Shown here: positions 23,783 to 32,458 of the stretch, one piece after another
Layout of the letters: each line of letters begins with the position of its first letter
How positions within the stretch are numbered: the first letter of the stretch is position 1
Assembly (NCBI GenBank): GCA_034722995.1
Contig: JAYEOL010000015.1
Span: 1 to 37,220 of the forward strand
Reading direction: 5' to 3'
DNA from: Candidatus Cloacimonadota bacterium
Lineage (GTDB): Bacteria; Cloacimonadota; Cloacimonadia; JGIOTU-2
Length of the DNA stretch: 37,220 nt
Program-made: the position numbers and the translations under genes
The notes under the pieces: model-generated
Told to the model about the DNA's origin: nothing
Seen by the model: the letters and a program-made list of their open reading frames with translations, nothing else
The model's database searches: none

Positions 23783-26700
23783 TTTATGCCTAAGGCAGAT
23801 TCTTCGGAGAAATCAACCTTTATACCTTTGATAAAATATTCTTCATCATTAACAAAATCATGTAGAGTTTTTCCCGGAAAGATTTTATATTTTTGTGAAA
23901 TAATATCTAATACACCAAAGAGTTGTGTTTTGACTTTAAAGTGAACTGTAAAATTACCTGGCTCAGAAACAAAGCATTTTTTTACAAAATCCTTTAGTTT
24001 GTTGTTATCTATATTTTCTTCAGAGATGTTGAGATAGACATTACCAGATAATTTATTTGATAATTTATCTATCGGGATAATTTCCCTTGCTATTAATCTT
24101 AATTTATTACTATCCTGAAATTCTCTGTCCGACAGATGACCTGTGATATACAATATTTCGCCTTCTTTAAGTGTATTATGATACTTAGAATAAATAGATG
24201 CGAATAAAATTACTTCAAATTTATCATATAGATCTTCGCATTGTAAGAAAGCCATAAGATTATTATTCTTATCATTTTTTTTTGAGATGTTATTCAAAAG
24301 AGAAAATATTCTTAATGGGCTGGGCAATTTCTTTATTGTTTCCTTTTTGCTTAGATATTCATCATATTTTTTTGTATCAAAATTAGATAAAAACTCAATT
24401 TCTCCCTCATGTTCTTTAAATGGATGTCCAGAAACATAGAAACCAAGAAGTTCTTTTTCTTTTTCTAATTTATAGTTTAAAGTCCAGTCTTTAACTTTTG
24501 GCATTTTGGGATATTTATCAACATCTTCAGTCAGTTTACTATCAAATAGTGAAACTTGTCCTTTAATTCTTTCCCTATTTTTCTGTGTGCCGAAGTTTAA
24601 AGCAGATTCAATCGCAGTGTATTGTTGAGCCCGATTTCCTTCAAGACTGTCCATAGCACCGGCGCCGATTAAACTCTCAAGTGTTGTTTTATTGATGTGA
24701 TTTATCTCAATATTTTCACATAATTCATATATGTTTATGAATTTTTTCTGCCTTTTTCTGCCATCTACAATTGCATTGGCAGCATTCTCTCCAACATTCT
24801 TAATAGCTTTCAGTCCAAAGATGATTTTGCCATCTTTCACATTAAAGTTATATTCACTGAGATTAATATCTGGATGTAGGACTTCTATGCCCATTCTGTG
24901 GCAATCATCAATGAATTTTGCAACTTTCTCACTATCTGATTCAACTGTCATAAGTGCAGCCATAAATTCTGCTGGATAATTTGCTTTTAGATATGCGGTC
25001 TGGTATGAAATAATGCTGTATGCTACGCTATGAGATTTGTTAAATCCATACTGTGCAAATTTTTCAATTAGTTTGTAAATTTCTTCAGCGGTGTTCTGGC
25101 TGACATCATTTTTTAAAGCACCTTCAACGAATTTTGGTTTGAGTTTATTCATTACTCTTTTTTGTTTTTTTGCCATTGCCTTTCTGAGAATATCAGCTTC
25201 ACCGAAAGAAAATCCAGCAAGTTTATGTGCTATTTGCATTACTTGTTCTTGATATACAATAACCCCATAAGTTGGTCTTAAAATTTCCTCAATTAAGGGA
25301 TGTAGATAAATAACTTCTTCTTCGTTATTTTTTCTTCTTATATATACTTTATGCATACCGCTATTCAAGGGACCAGGTCTATACAATGCTGTGCAAACCG
25401 CAAGGTCATCAATACAATTTGGTTTTATTTGCATAAGAACATTTCTCATTCCAGTGCCTTCAAATTGAAATACGCCATCAGTATCGCCTCTACATAGAAG
25501 CTCATAGGTGCTTATATCATTTAAATCAATATTATCAATATCAATTTCTTTATTGTAATTTGTTTTAATTAGTTCAAGGGCTTTTTCTATTACCGTAATG
25601 TTTTTTAGTCCAAGGCAGTCTAATTTAAGAAGTCCGATTTTTTCAAGCCATTTTCCTTCATATTGAGTAACCACACTATTATCTTTTACAGATTTTGCAA
25701 GAGGAACATAATTTACTAAATTATCTGGTGCGATAACCAGTCCTGCAGCATGCACTCCTGAATGGCGGAGCAAACCCTCTATTGTCTTTGAATATTCTAT
25801 TAATTTTTTGTATTCCTTTTTACTATTGATGAGTTCTTTGAGTTCTGGATTCTCTTCTATAGCATTCCCAAGAATTATTCCTGGTCTGGAACTTATTTTT
25901 TTTGCAATCTGGTCAACCTCCCCCTGGGATAGTCCCATTACTCTACCGACATCTCTAACAACCATCTTAGCCCCGAGGCTTCCAAAAGTAATTATCTGAC
26001 TCACATTCTTTCTACCATATTTTTTTACAATGTAATCTATGACAGCATTGCGTTTTTCAGCGGAAAAGTCAATATCAATATCTGGCATACCTACTCGTTC
26101 AGGATTAAGAAATCTTTCAAAAATCAAATCGTATTTTAATGGTTCAATGCGAGTTATATCTGTTAGATAAGATACAATGCTTCCTGCGGCTGAGCCTCTG
26201 CCCGGACCGACCATAACACCCATTTTTCGGGCAGAAGAAACAATATCCCTTGTTACCAAAAAATATCCAGCAAATCCTGTATCTTTAATAACCTGTAATT
26301 CGTAATTAATCCTTTGCTTTATTTCGTCTGTAATAGAGTCGTATTTTTTCTCAACGGATTCAAAGACTATATTGCTTAAGTATTCATCCATATCTTTATA
26401 TTGAGAAGGGATGGATACTTTCGGCAGCAAGAATTTGTCAAAGTGTAATTTTAGATTGCATTTTTCAGCAATCTTATTCGTATTCTCTATAGCTTCAGGA
26501 AGGTCCTTAAAAAGTTCTCGCATCTCCTGTTCGGATTTGAAATAAACCTGGTCGGTATTAAATCTCATTCTGTTTTCATCTTTAAGTAATTTTCCTGTTT
26601 GAATGCATAAAAGTATATCGTGTGCTACAGCATCTGATTTTTTTAGATAGTGATTATCATTTGTACAAACGAGTTCAGCATTAGTTTCTTTTGATAATTT

Positions 26701-27267
26701 CTTTAGGCCATTGATGAGTTTCTCCTCATTTTCTAAGCCCAATCTCATTATTTCCAAGTAAAAGTTATCTTGCCCAAAGATTTCTTGATAGTCATGCACA
26801 ACCTTTATTGCACTTTTATATTTTCCAGAGAGAATCAATTGTGGAATTTCCCCTTTCATGCAACCACTTAATGCGATGAGACCTTTTGAATACTGTTTTA
26901 GTAATTGCCTATCAATACGGGGCTTGTAGTAAAATCCATCAAGGAAACCAATACTTGAAAGTTTTACAAGGTTTTGGTATCCAGTCATATTTTTTGTTAG
27001 AATTGTGAGATGATATCGGGTATTTTTTTTAGAATTTTCAGAATATATATTTCCATTGATTACATAGGCTTCCATTCCAATGATTGGTTTTAGTTTAGCA
27101 TTTTTTGCTTCTTCATAAAAGTCTATTGTGCCACACATATTGCCGTGGTCAGTTATTGCTATGGCTGGCATACCATTTTTAGCAGCCATTTTTATCATAT
27201 CCTTAACACGGCAAGCACCATCCAAGAGGCTGTACTGCGTGTGGTTATGTAAATGAACAAACGGCAT
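23779..27267 (-). CDS. dnaE: DNA polymerase III alpha subunit (replicative polymerase)
   Basis: A complete DnaE of 1162 residues. An N-terminal PHP domain starts FVHLHNHTQYSLLDG, and its putative metal ligands look intact (HxH, ITDHGN, NDNHY), so proofreading activity is possible. The palm has GRGSAAGS (about 350), the catalytic PDIDIDF (about 395) and, further on, HAAGLVIAP. YRPGPL and KSHSVAYSIISYQTAYLKA lie in the fingers, followed by a helix-hairpin-helix (LIGAGAMDSL) and a C-terminal OB fold (DLYDKFEVILFASIY). A good AGGAG precedes the start. It is the type with an E. coli-like domain order rather than PolC. Confidence 0.96.
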   Translation of the reverse strand: MPFVHLHNHTQYSLLDGACRVKDMIKMAAKNGMPAIAITDHGNMCGTIDFYEEAKNAKLKPIIGMEAYVINGNIYSENSKKNTRYHLTILTKNMTGYQNLVKLSSIGFLDGFYYKPRIDRQLLKQYSKGLIALSGCMKGEIPQLILSGKYKSAIKVVHDYQEIFGQDNFYLEIMRLGLENEEKLINGLKKLSKETNAELVCTNDNHYLKKSDAVAHDILLCIQTGKLLKDENRMRFNTDQVYFKSEQEMRELFKDLPEAIENTNKIAEKCNLKLHFDKFLLPKVSIPSQYKDMDEYLSNIVFESVEKKYDSITDEIKQRINYELQVIKDTGFAGYFLVTRDIVSSARKMGVMVGPGRGSAAGSIVSYLTDITRIEPLKYDLIFERFLNPERVGMPDIDIDFSAEKRNAVIDYIVKKYGRKNVSQIITFGSLGAKMVVRDVGRVMGLSQGEVDQIAKKISSRPGIILGNAIEENPELKELINSKKEYKKLIEYSKTIEGLLRHSGVHAAGLVIAPDNLVNYVPLAKSVKDNSVVTQYEGKWLEKIGLLKLDCLGLKNITVIEKALELIKTNYNKEIDIDNIDLNDISTYELLCRGDTDGVFQFEGTGMRNVLMQIKPNCIDDLAVCTALYRPGPLNSGMHKVYIRRKNNEEEVIYLHPLIEEILRPTYGVIVYQEQVMQIAHKLAGFSFGEADILRKAMAKKQKRVMNKLKPKFVEGALKNDVSQNTAEEIYKLIEKFAQYGFNKSHSVAYSIISYQTAYLKANYPAEFMAALMTVESDSEKVAKFIDDCHRMGIEVLHPDINLSEYNFNVKDGKIIFGLKAIKNVGENAANAIVDGRKRQKKFINIYELCENIEINHINKTTLESLIGAGAMDSLEGNRAQQYTAIESALNFGTQKNRERIKGQVSLFDSKLTEDVDKYPKMPKVKDWTLNYKLEKEKELLGFYVSGHPFKEHEGEIEFLSNFDTKKYDEYLSKKETIKKLPSPLRIFSLLNNISKKNDKNNNLMAFLQCEDLYDKFEVILFASIYSKYHNTLKEGEILYITGHLSDREFQDSNKLRLIAREIIPIDKLSNKLSGNVYLNISEENIDNNKLKDFVKKCFVSEPGNFTVHFKVKTQLFGVLDIISQKYKIFPGKTLHDFVNDEEYFIKGIKVDFSEESALGIK

Positions 27268-27322
27268 CTTGACTCCTAATAATAATCTTTAATATGAGAT
27301 ATGCAAAATAGTATTTTTTTGA

Positions 27323-27466
27323 CCTCACCTCAATCCTCTCCTAAAGGAGAGGAAGACAAGATTCTCCTTCTCCTTGCCCGTTCTCCGTAGTATCCATTCT
27401 CCGTAGCAAGACTGCGAAGGATGAACTACGAAGGATGAATAGGAGAAGGAGTTAGGGGTTGAGGTT
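27323..27466. repeat. Composite palindromic intergenic repeat downstream of L27
   Basis: Outer arms CCTCACCTCAATCCTCTCC (27323-27341) and GGAGAAGGAGTTAGGGGTTG (27442-27461, plus AGG) are near-complementary. Nested inside are CCTCTCC/GGAGAGG (around 27335-27352) and the CTACGGAG-family unit 27378-27425. The 387-base gap 27268-27654 holds this, the terminator 27553-27592 and otherwise AT-rich DNA without a gene. Confidence 0.65.
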
Positions 27467-27552
27467 ATGAAAACAATTTCTTTAAAATTAATCGGAAAAA
27501 CTCAAAATCATCTATTTTACATAACTCATTCAGGAAAGAATAATCTAAATTT

Positions 27553-27592
27553 AGAAAAAAAATAAAGGCAGTCAATCTTTATTTTGACTGCC
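27553..27592 (-). terminator. Rho-independent terminator of the rplU-rpmA operon
   Basis: Minus-strand GGCAGTCAA (27592-27584) and TTGACTGCC (27575-27567) form a perfect 9-base stem with an 8-base loop, followed by TTTATTTTTTTT. It lies about 60 bases past the L27 stop, ending the ribosomal protein unit. Confidence 0.88.
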
Positions 27593-27654
27593 AGTAAATT
27601 ATGAGCAATAAATCCGTATATAATCGGGACAATTATTTATAAGATTTAATTGAT

Positions 27655-27930
27655 TTATTGATAGACGCTTACCTGTCGTCTCTTTTTTCTTAAAGATTTG
27701 CATCCGGGAAATTTGTATGATTCAAATTTTACATAACCATCAATAAGTGAGAATATTGTATAATCATTTCCCAGTCCAACATTCTTACCGGGATGAATTT
27801 TTGTCCCTCGCTGTCTAATAAGTATATTTCCAGCTCTAACAAATTCACCAGCATATTTTTTTACACCCAAAAATTTAGGATTACTGTCTCTTCCGTTTTG
27901 TGTGCTGCCAACACCTTTTTTATGTGCCAC
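27655..27930 (-). CDS. rpmA: 50S ribosomal protein L27
   Basis: A 91-residue L27 beginning [16 protein letters not shown], followed by [20 protein letters not shown] and [17 protein letters not shown], all canonical. The flexible N-terminus reaches the peptidyl transferase centre. It has the short form without the cleavable leader found in Firmicutes. The start is GTG at 27930, with GGAGG six bases upstream. It follows rplU, with a 173-base gap filled by a palindromic repeat, and ends at a strong terminator. Confidence 0.97.
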   Translation of the reverse strand: MAHKKGVGSTQNGRDSNPKFLGVKKYAGEFVRAGNILIRQRGTKIHPGKNVGLGNDYTIFSLIDGYVKFESYKFPGCKSLRKKRRQVSVYQ

Positions 27931-27952
27931 TTTATCCTCCTAAAAATTATTT

Positions 27953-28073
27953 AGCCACGAAATTACCCCAGTTAAATAGAAAAAAGGATTTAACGGGACA
28001 GACACGAAAAAGACACAAAAGATTCAAATTTAATAAGGTGCATTCAGTGTGCTTTTGTGTGTTTTTTGTGGCT
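27953..28073. repeat. AGCCACGAA ... TTTTGTGGCT repeat between L21 and L27 genes
   Basis: Outer arms AGCCACGAA (27953-27961) and TTTTTGTGGCT (28063-28073) pair, and the inner GACACGAAAAAGACACAAAA is answered by TTTTGTGTGTTTTTTGTG. A nested hairpin GTTAAAT/ATTTAAC around 27970-27995 resembles the one at 12390. Unusually, it separates rplU and rpmA, which are normally close. Confidence 0.65.
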
Positions 28074-28103
28074 CACTTCATTTCTTCTCCCAAGAGGGAT
28101 TTA

Positions 28104-28421
28104 TTATTCTTTTACAATGTCTTTAACTTTTACTTCTGTATATTTTTGTCTATGACTTTGCTTTCTACTATAACCTTTTCGTTTCTTTTTCTTAAAAACG
28201 ATTATCTTTTTATCTCTGCCATGAGAAAGAACCTCAGCAAGAACCTTTGCCTTTTTTACATAAGGTTTTCCAATTTTTGGTCTTTTGTCGCCTTCTAAAG
28301 CTAAGACCTCATTAATCTCAAATTCTGCTCCAACTTCTTTACCATCAATATATGGGACCTTAACGATATCGTCTTTTTGAACCTTGAACTGCTGTCCTTT
28401 ATAATTTATTATTGCGTACAT
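28104..28421 (-). CDS. rplU: 50S ribosomal protein L21
   Basis: A 105-residue L21: MYAIINYKGQQFKVQKDDIVKVP is the canonical start and GRDKKIIVFKKKKRKGYSRKQ the canonical basic RNA-binding tail. It binds 23S rRNA with L20. AAGGAG precedes the start. It has its own promoter overlapping the end of rng, so it can be expressed apart from the upstream RNase G and radical SAM genes. Confidence 0.97.
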   Translation of the reverse strand: MYAIINYKGQQFKVQKDDIVKVPYIDGKEVGAEFEINEVLALEGDKRPKIGKPYVKKAKVLAEVLSHGRDKKIIVFKKKKRKGYSRKQSHRQKYTEVKVKDIVKE

Positions 28422-28442
28422 TATTCTCCTTGAAATTAAGAA

Positions 28443-28471
28443 ATAAAATTTTTTTGTATAATAACTGTCAA
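28443..28471 (-). promoter_or_regulatory. Putative promoter of rplU-rpmA
   Basis: Minus-strand TTGACA (28471-28466), overlapping the rng stop codon, is followed after 17 bases by TTTTAT (28448-28443). The L21 start is 21 bases further on. Confidence 0.55.
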
Positions 28472-29979
28472 GTTTTGTATAAATTAGTTATATCCCTTTT
28501 TGATTTCATAGACATTATTTTAAACTGGTTATAATCTAATTCATTATCAAGAACAAATTTCCAGGCGAAATGATAATCTGTGCGTAAAGATATATGATTG
28601 TCAACGACATAATCATATAGCCATTTATTGATATGAATTTCCAGTTTATCTTCTGGATGATATTTTTCAGCACGGTTAAACCAATGAAAAATGTTATTGA
28701 GTACACTGCTACGAGCCGGCACCCTTCCAACTCCCTGGCAGCAGGGACAACTTTCAAAGAAGGAGGAAAGGAGATTAGACCTTCCTCGTTTCCTTGTCAT
28801 TTCAACCATATTTAAAGGACTGGATGAGAAAATTTTATGCGGTGAATAATCCTTGCTCATCTCTTCACGAAAAGTTCGTATGACTTTTTGGCGATTTTCA
28901 ATATTTTGCATATCAATAAAATCTATAAATATCATTCCAGTTAAGTCTTGCAGACGGATCTGACGAGCTATCTCCTTTGCTGCTTCTATGTTTGTAATCG
29001 TTACTGTATTCTCTAAATTTTTATCTCCGACAAAGCTACCAGTATTCACATCAATAGAAACGAGAGCTTCTGTTTGCTGGATAACTATAAATCCGCCTCT
29101 GCTAAGGTATATTCTTGAACGCATGATTTTTGATATCTCCTTTTCAATGCCGAATGCATCAAATATTCCAGATTCTTCTCTAAATAACTTAATCTTCTTA
29201 ATCATTTCAGGTGCAATTCTCTTCAGTCTTTTAATAATCTTGCTTCGTATTGCTTTGGAATCAATTATTATATGATTGAGATTTCTATTAATAAGTTCTC
29301 TTATTATAATTGAGCTTAGATCATTCTCATCATATATACATTCCGGGGCTGTATAATTTTTATATCTTTCTTGAATATCTTCCCAGATTCTTTTGAGATT
29401 TAAATATTCTTTTCTAAACTCTGCCTCACTATGTAATTCAGCATTTGTACGAATGATGATTCCAACATCGTCATCTTTAATTTTATGGAAGATTCTTTTC
29501 AGCCTTTTTCTTTCCTTTATAGATGTAACTTTTCGTGAAACAGCCATATAACTCTTATAAGGCATATAAACCATAAACCTTCCAGGGATTGAAATTTGTC
29601 CTGTAAGTCTTGCACCTTTTTTACCAAGAGGGGCTTTTTCTACCTGTACCATAACTTCCTGCCCGACTTCTAATAGTTTCCCCATTTTATAGACATCATT
29701 TTTTACTTCTTTGAGGAAACTTTCATCTTCTAACTCCTCTAAATCCAGGAAATCAGGAATGGCATCTCGGAAATGCAAAAGTGCTGTTCTGTCTAAACCA
29801 ATATCAATAAACGTAGCTCCCATTCCAGGCACATTGTCTTTAACAATTCCCTTGTAAATATTGCCTATTATTTCTTTCTTATTTTGTTTATGAATAAGCA
29901 ATTCTACCAATTGATTATCTTCTAATACTGCCAATCTGTTTTCAAAAGAGCCAATATTAATAATCATTTCATTTTTCAT
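28468..29979 (-). CDS. rng: Ribonuclease G (RNase E/G family)
   Basis: The 503-residue protein has the RNase E/G catalytic core without the long RNase E scaffold tail. The S1 domain region includes GNIYKGIVKDNVPGMGATF and IDIGLDRTALLHFRD (about 40-75). Catalytic metal ligands are in SIDVNTGSF (about 309-317) and FIDFIDM (about 352-358), and the zinc-link CPCC (about 415) holds the dimer. It processes rRNA 5' ends and takes part in mRNA decay. AAAGGAC precedes the start and it lies 13 bases after the radical SAM gene. The order radical SAM, rng, rplU, rpmA is conserved in many bacteria. Confidence 0.93.
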   Translation of the reverse strand: MKNEMIINIGSFENRLAVLEDNQLVELLIHKQNKKEIIGNIYKGIVKDNVPGMGATFIDIGLDRTALLHFRDAIPDFLDLEELEDESFLKEVKNDVYKMGKLLEVGQEVMVQVEKAPLGKKGARLTGQISIPGRFMVYMPYKSYMAVSRKVTSIKERKRLKRIFHKIKDDDVGIIIRTNAELHSEAEFRKEYLNLKRIWEDIQERYKNYTAPECIYDENDLSSIIIRELINRNLNHIIIDSKAIRSKIIKRLKRIAPEMIKKIKLFREESGIFDAFGIEKEISKIMRSRIYLSRGGFIVIQQTEALVSIDVNTGSFVGDKNLENTVTITNIEAAKEIARQIRLQDLTGMIFIDFIDMQNIENRQKVIRTFREEMSKDYSPHKIFSSSPLNMVEMTRKRGRSNLLSSFFESCPCCQGVGRVPARSSVLNNIFHWFNRAEKYHPEDKLEIHINKWLYDYVVDNHISLRTDYHFAWKFVLDNELDYNQFKIMSMKSKRDITNLYKT

Positions 29980-29992
29980 AATTTTAGTCCTT

Positions 29993-32458
29993 TCAAAATA
30001 TTCTTATTCTTTCAATTTTTAATTTATCTATTTCATCCATCGGATAATGAAAAACTTTATCTAAGATATCAAAGACTCCAGCTCCGGATATTTTTTTGTT
30101 AATCAAAACACCATTTTGCTGTAATTTCATATCTGAAACTACTTCTTTTAGATTTATTTTTCTCTCTTTTTTCTGGATAAAATGAGAATGATTTTTAAAA
30201 TATACAATTCTATCATTCCAGTTAAAATTCTCTTTTGAAGAAACTCTCACCAATTCATTCTGGAAATTTGAGATTTTTTTGGAAAAATTAGAGAGTGATT
30301 CTACTTTTTTAAGACGAAAACCTTTAGGGAGATTAAACTTTAGTTTATCAAGGATTTTTGGCTCCTTAATCTTTTTCGTTAAACTAATTTCAAAAAATTC
30401 ATTGCAGCCAATAAGTCCAAGGCTTAATGGCGGGCATAAAGAGATTTTAGGATTTGGTCTAAAACCTTTTGTGAAATAAATAGGGAGGCAACTCCTACGA
30501 ATAATTTTGTATATCATATTTAACAAATTTCTATGTGAGAAGAAGCGTAGAGCCTTACCTTTCTCATAAAATATTCTAAATTTAGAAATCGGCAAGTTAT
30601 TTTTGATTTTTTGTGATGGTGGAACTGAGTTCACAACTATTTTATTTTGCACATATTTTGGTGGGGTTTTTAAGCAGACTCCGCAATCCTGACACTCGTA
30701 ATGCCGACAATCCGGGCTGGTTTTTCCTTCTTTTGACCTTTCATATTCCTTTTGCAGAAAATCTTCTTTAATTCCACAATCAATATGACTCCAGCAAAGC
30801 TTTTTGTTAAATTCCTTTAAGCCTGTATAGTTTTCAAAATTTATGTTATTTTTTTGTGCGGATTTTGTCCAGCGAGAATACTCAAAATGCTCACTCCATG
30901 CATCAAATATTGCTCCATTTTTGTATGCGTCGTAAATCAATTTTCCAACCTTTCTATCTCCTCTTGATATAACTGCTTCAAGAATAGAGTGCTCAATTGA
31001 ATGGTATTTTATTCTAACCTTTTTGTTAGCCTTAAAGTAATTTTTGATAAATCGGACTTTTTGTATCAGATTTTCCTTTTTATCCTGAGCACACCACTGG
31101 AAAGGTGTGAATGGTTTAGGCACGAAAGCTGAAATACTGACATTTATTTTTACTGCTTTATAAGGATGAAGTTTGAATATTTTTTCTATCAAATTAACAA
31201 TTGCTACAATGTCATTATCGGTTTCAAATGGAAGACCAACCATAAAGTATAATTTAATCGTTCGCAGTCCAAAAGATATTGCTGATTTAATAGATGAAAG
31301 AATGTCATCTTCATTTATTTGCTTGTTAATTTTATCCCGCAATTTTTGTGTTCCAGCCTCTGGTGCAAATGTTAAATTACTGCCCGATAGATTTGTAATT
31401 AATTTAGAAAGATTTTTATTAAAAGTATCTATTCGCAAAGAGGGAAGAGATAATGAAGTGCAGGTTTTTGGCAAAAATTTGTTCAAATTAATGGTTAGAG
31501 TTTTAATAGCAGAATAATCTGAACTGGAAAGTGAACTAAGTGAAATCTCATCCCAGCCATTCAATTGAATTTCTTTTTTGACTATTTCTTCAATAACTTT
31601 TTCATCTCTCTCTCTTACAGGTCGGTAAATCATTCCGGCCTGGCAGAATCTACAGCCTCTGCTACAACCACGCATAATCTCCACAGAAAGGCGGTTATGA
31701 ATTACATCAACCAAAGGAACTAATTGTGGTGAATGAATTTTTTCCGGATCATCAAAATCAATAAAGATGTTCTTCTCAATTTTTGATGAAACATTTTTGG
31801 TTTTTGGAACGATATAACATCCGTTATAATTTTCTACTTGTTTGTAAAATTTCGGTATATAGATTCCTTTTAGCTGAGCGAGTTTAAGAAGTTTTTCATT
31901 TTTGCTTGCATTTTTATTTTGTAATAAACAATTTGCTAATCTAAGTATTACATCTTCACCATCTCCAATAACAAATACATCAAAAAAATCTGAAAGTGGT
32001 TCTGGATTAAAAGCGCCGGGTCCTCCAGCAATAATGAGTGGCGAATCATCTCCTCTTTCTTCTGCAAAGACTGGAATATTGCTTAACTCAAGCATCATTA
32101 AAATATTTGTATATGAAAGTTCGTATTGTAGAGTAAATCCAATGGCATCAAACTGATTAATTGGGATTTTATCTTCTATGGAAAATAGAGGTATATTATT
32201 TTTGCGTAAGATATTGGCTAAGTCTATGTCTGGTGCATAGACTCTATCTGCAGCAAATTTTTGTTCCCTATTTAATATTGTATAGAGAATTTTCAAACCG
32301 AGATGACACAAACCAACTTCATAAAGGTCTGGAAAAGCCAAAACAAAATTTAAAGTCTTATCTGAAATCCTCTTCTGCTTAGTGTTTAGTTCATTATCTG
32401 AATATCTTCCCGGTTTTTTTACATAGTATAAAAAATTGCTAATATCTACCTGTTGCAC
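29993..32458 (-). CDS. TIGR03960-type B12-binding-like radical SAM protein fused to DUF2344 domain
   Basis: An approximately 821-residue fusion. The N-terminal B12-binding-like part has FPDLYEVGLCHLGLKILY and IAGGPGAFNPEPLSDF. The radical SAM domain has the cluster motif CSRGCRFC near residue 263 and LTFAPEAGTQKLRDKINK. A zinc-like CxxC cluster follows (CRHYECQDCGVC), and a C-terminal DUF2344 (TIGR03936) domain begins RIFYEKGKALRFFSHRNLL. The substrate is unknown; linkage to rng, rplU and rpmA suggests rRNA or tRNA. The start is GTG 32458, six bases after AAGGA, giving MQQVDISNFLYYV. An in-frame ATG at 32554 would overlap the upstream gene by 116 bases and lacks support. Some bacteria encode the two halves separately. 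Confidence 0.88.
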   Translation of the reverse strand: MQQVDISNFLYYVKKPGRYSDNELNTKQKRISDKTLNFVLAFPDLYEVGLCHLGLKILYTILNREQKFAADRVYAPDIDLANILRKNNIPLFSIEDKIPINQFDAIGFTLQYELSYTNILMMLELSNIPVFAEERGDDSPLIIAGGPGAFNPEPLSDFFDVFVIGDGEDVILRLANCLLQNKNASKNEKLLKLAQLKGIYIPKFYKQVENYNGCYIVPKTKNVSSKIEKNIFIDFDDPEKIHSPQLVPLVDVIHNRLSVEIMRGCSRGCRFCQAGMIYRPVRERDEKVIEEIVKKEIQLNGWDEISLSSLSSSDYSAIKTLTINLNKFLPKTCTSLSLPSLRIDTFNKNLSKLITNLSGSNLTFAPEAGTQKLRDKINKQINEDDILSSIKSAISFGLRTIKLYFMVGLPFETDNDIVAIVNLIEKIFKLHPYKAVKINVSISAFVPKPFTPFQWCAQDKKENLIQKVRFIKNYFKANKKVRIKYHSIEHSILEAVISRGDRKVGKLIYDAYKNGAIFDAWSEHFEYSRWTKSAQKNNINFENYTGLKEFNKKLCWSHIDCGIKEDFLQKEYERSKEGKTSPDCRHYECQDCGVCLKTPPKYVQNKIVVNSVPPSQKIKNNLPISKFRIFYEKGKALRFFSHRNLLNMIYKIIRRSCLPIYFTKGFRPNPKISLCPPLSLGLIGCNEFFEISLTKKIKEPKILDKLKFNLPKGFRLKKVESLSNFSKKISNFQNELVRVSSKENFNWNDRIVYFKNHSHFIQKKERKINLKEVVSDMKLQQNGVLINKKISGAGVFDILDKVFHYPMDEIDKLKIERIRIF

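Noticed and set aside
27900-28298. 132-residue plus-strand open frame across the rpmA-rplU gap
   Set aside because: It spans a palindromic repeat and antisense parts of two ribosomal protein genes.
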